Of a stretch of DNA of 34,222 nt, positions 33,485 through 34,222 are shown one piece after another. Each line of letters begins with the position of its first letter. Position 1 is the stretch's first letter. The DNA is from REEB509 sp049314555. GTDB taxonomy: Bacteria > Pseudomonadota > Alphaproteobacteria > Caulobacterales > Aquidulcibacteraceae. The notes beneath the pieces are model-generated. The model was not told the DNA's origin and did not search any database. It saw only the letters and a program-made list of their open reading frames with translations. A program made the translations under genes and the position numbers. The stretch is from the NCBI GenBank assembly GCA_049314555.1, contig JBMOEW010000033.1:1-34222 (forward strand), given 5' to 3'.

Positions 33485-33919
33485 TCAACGCACCATCTCA
33501 AACCGCCCGCTCACCCCATCAAGGTTCCAGCTGCCGGTGATCCGCCGCCCATCGCGGCTGACCGTCCCCACATATCGAACGGTGTGCGTTTGCCCACCAA
33601 CCCCGTTATAGGTCTTGTCCAGGGTCAAACGCCCAGCGCGCAGCGTGCCATTCAAGTCCGCAAGCAGGTAAGCGACGTTGGGATCGCCAAACCCGTTCGG
33701 CTCGGTGGTGGATCCGATCACGCGCTGCCCATCATGGGACAAGGTCGCCACAAACGGCGTTCCCGCATCACCACTGAAATAGGCCCCTTGCCACTGGCCG
33801 TTCAGATCAGAGGAGCTATACCCCATGACGTTGGCCGGAGCCTGCGCAGCGGCGGTCGCGATAAGCGGTGTGGCCATGGTCAAAAATGCAGCGGCTGCAA
33901 CGGCTAGGGCACGGATCAT
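33485..33919 (-). CDS. Exported beta-rich hypothetical protein
   Basis: The 144-residue protein has a Sec signal peptide (hydrophobic core about 5-24, cleavage near AAA-QA) and then a compact beta-type sequence: DLNGQWQGAYFSG, FVATLSHDGQRVIGSTTEPN, then TLRAGRLTLDKTYNG, VRYVGTVSRDGRRITGSW and SGRFEMVR. The repeated pattern of G-x-W and G-x-I/V-G-S turns is like small lipocalin- or META-like periplasmic barrels, but I cannot name a family. GGAGG seven bases ahead supports the start. It is probably monocistronic. The preceding minus-strand gene has its own terminator, so this gene needs a promoter in 33920-33965. Confidence 0.78.
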   Translation of the reverse strand: MIRALAVAAAAFLTMATPLIATAAAQAPANVMGYSSSDLNGQWQGAYFSGDAGTPFVATLSHDGQRVIGSTTEPNGFGDPNVAYLLADLNGTLRAGRLTLDKTYNGVGGQTHTVRYVGTVSRDGRRITGSWNLDGVSGRFEMVR

Positions 33920-33965
33920 TCGGTTTCCTCCTTGGAACAGTCCACAACCCTAACCCCCATTACAG

Positions 33966-34000
33966 AAAAGAAAAAGGCCGCCCCGTGCGTCAGGGCGGTC
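33966..34000 (-). terminator. Intrinsic terminator between the last two minus-strand genes
   Basis: On the minus strand CCGCCC and GGGCGG form a stem, followed by GCC and then the T-rich run TTTTTCTTTT (33975-33966). It lies about 50 bases beyond the stop of the partial gene at the right edge and is well placed to end its transcript. Confidence 0.72.
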
Positions 34001-34051
34001 ATTGTGCGTTAGGTGAGTGTGCGTCGTTTTTATTGGTTTTGAGCTGTTGCC

Positions 34052-34222
34052 TTATTGCCAGACGGCCTGGCCAACGCCGCCGTCAAACATCGCGGTGGGG
34101 GCTGTGACTTGGCCGCGGCGCTCCACTACGCTGGTGTAGGATTCGGTGGTAGTGATCCGCACCACCTTGATGCCGGGTCCAAACCGACGCAGCAGCGAGC
34201 GTTCGTTGCATTGCCGGCGCTG
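34052..34222 (-). CDS. 3' end of an unidentified minus-strand gene (partial)
   Basis: An open frame enters from the right edge on the minus strand and ends with TAA at 34054-34052 after 56 codons. The visible residues are polar and basic, with QCNERSLLRR, GIKVVRITTTESY and a final DGGVGQAVWQ. No family can be named from this stretch. Codon use is like the neighbours', and an intrinsic terminator follows, both of which support a real gene. The N-terminus and most of the domain lie outside the window. Confidence 0.68.
   Translation of the reverse strand, partial: QRRQCNERSLLRRFGPGIKVVRITTTESYTSVVERRGQVTAPTAMFDGGVGQAVWQ

Noticed and set aside
1..34222. CRISPR array, insertion sequence or prophage
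   Set aside because: No regularly spaced repeats, transposase, integrase or phage structural genes were seen on either strand.

Overview
The window reads as GC-rich alphaproteobacterial chromosome. The best taxonomic clue is a nearly complete holdfast polysaccharide (hfs-type) locus at 19.8-28.7 kb, which points to the stalked or budding Caulobacterales (Caulobacter, Maricaulis, Hyphomonas and relatives). Genus is not decidable from the sequence. Genes are dense, many are coupled by ATGA stop/start overlaps, and GTG or TTG starts decide several of the calls.

Layout. (1) 1-4007: the tail of a VirB6-like gene and then virB8, virB9, virB10 and virB11, the end of a type IV secretion operon. No relaxase, virB7 or virD4 is visible. 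(2) 4163-7412: a DUF1800 lipoprotein and a Tat-exported DUF1501 protein, a classic exported pair of unknown function. (3) 7488-11287: an unrecognised gene, then tyrA, pheA and an aromatic aminotransferase, which together carry prephenate to tyrosine and phenylalanine. (4) 11310-12020: an AT-richer orphan with two membrane helices and a soluble, probably beta-rich domain. It ends in a perfect 12-bp hairpin. (5) 12165-18780: a three-gene predicted peptide-ligation cluster: transglutaminase-DUF2126 amidoligase, circularly permuted ATP-grasp fused to alpha-E, and a second transglutaminase. (6) 18788-19138 is a small exported nuclease on the minus strand. A gene-poor, lower-GC gap follows, then tRNA-Ser(GCU). 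(7) 19875-28737: the holdfast locus. Rightward genes are initiating sugar-phosphate transferase, flippase, glycosyltransferase, deacetylase and a second glycosyltransferase. They converge with leftward hfsB-hfsA, and hfsD diverges from hfsA. (8) 28746-34222: Sel1-like protein, YfcG-like glutathione transferase, RcnB-like protein, gatB, a small CxxC protein, a four-helix membrane protein, an exported beta-rich protein and the 3' end of one more minus-strand gene.

How the genes fit together. The hfs genes cover lipid-linked initiation, extension, deacetylation, flipping, chain-length control and outer-membrane export. Only the Wzy-type polymerase (HfsC/HfsI) is missing from the window. Two sigma-54-like -24/-12 matches lie ahead of hfsE and hfsD, and HfsB has a degenerate P-loop. 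The least explained parts are the amidoligase cluster and the foreign-looking two-helix protein just upstream of it. All functional calls rest on motif recognition by eye; no database search was run.
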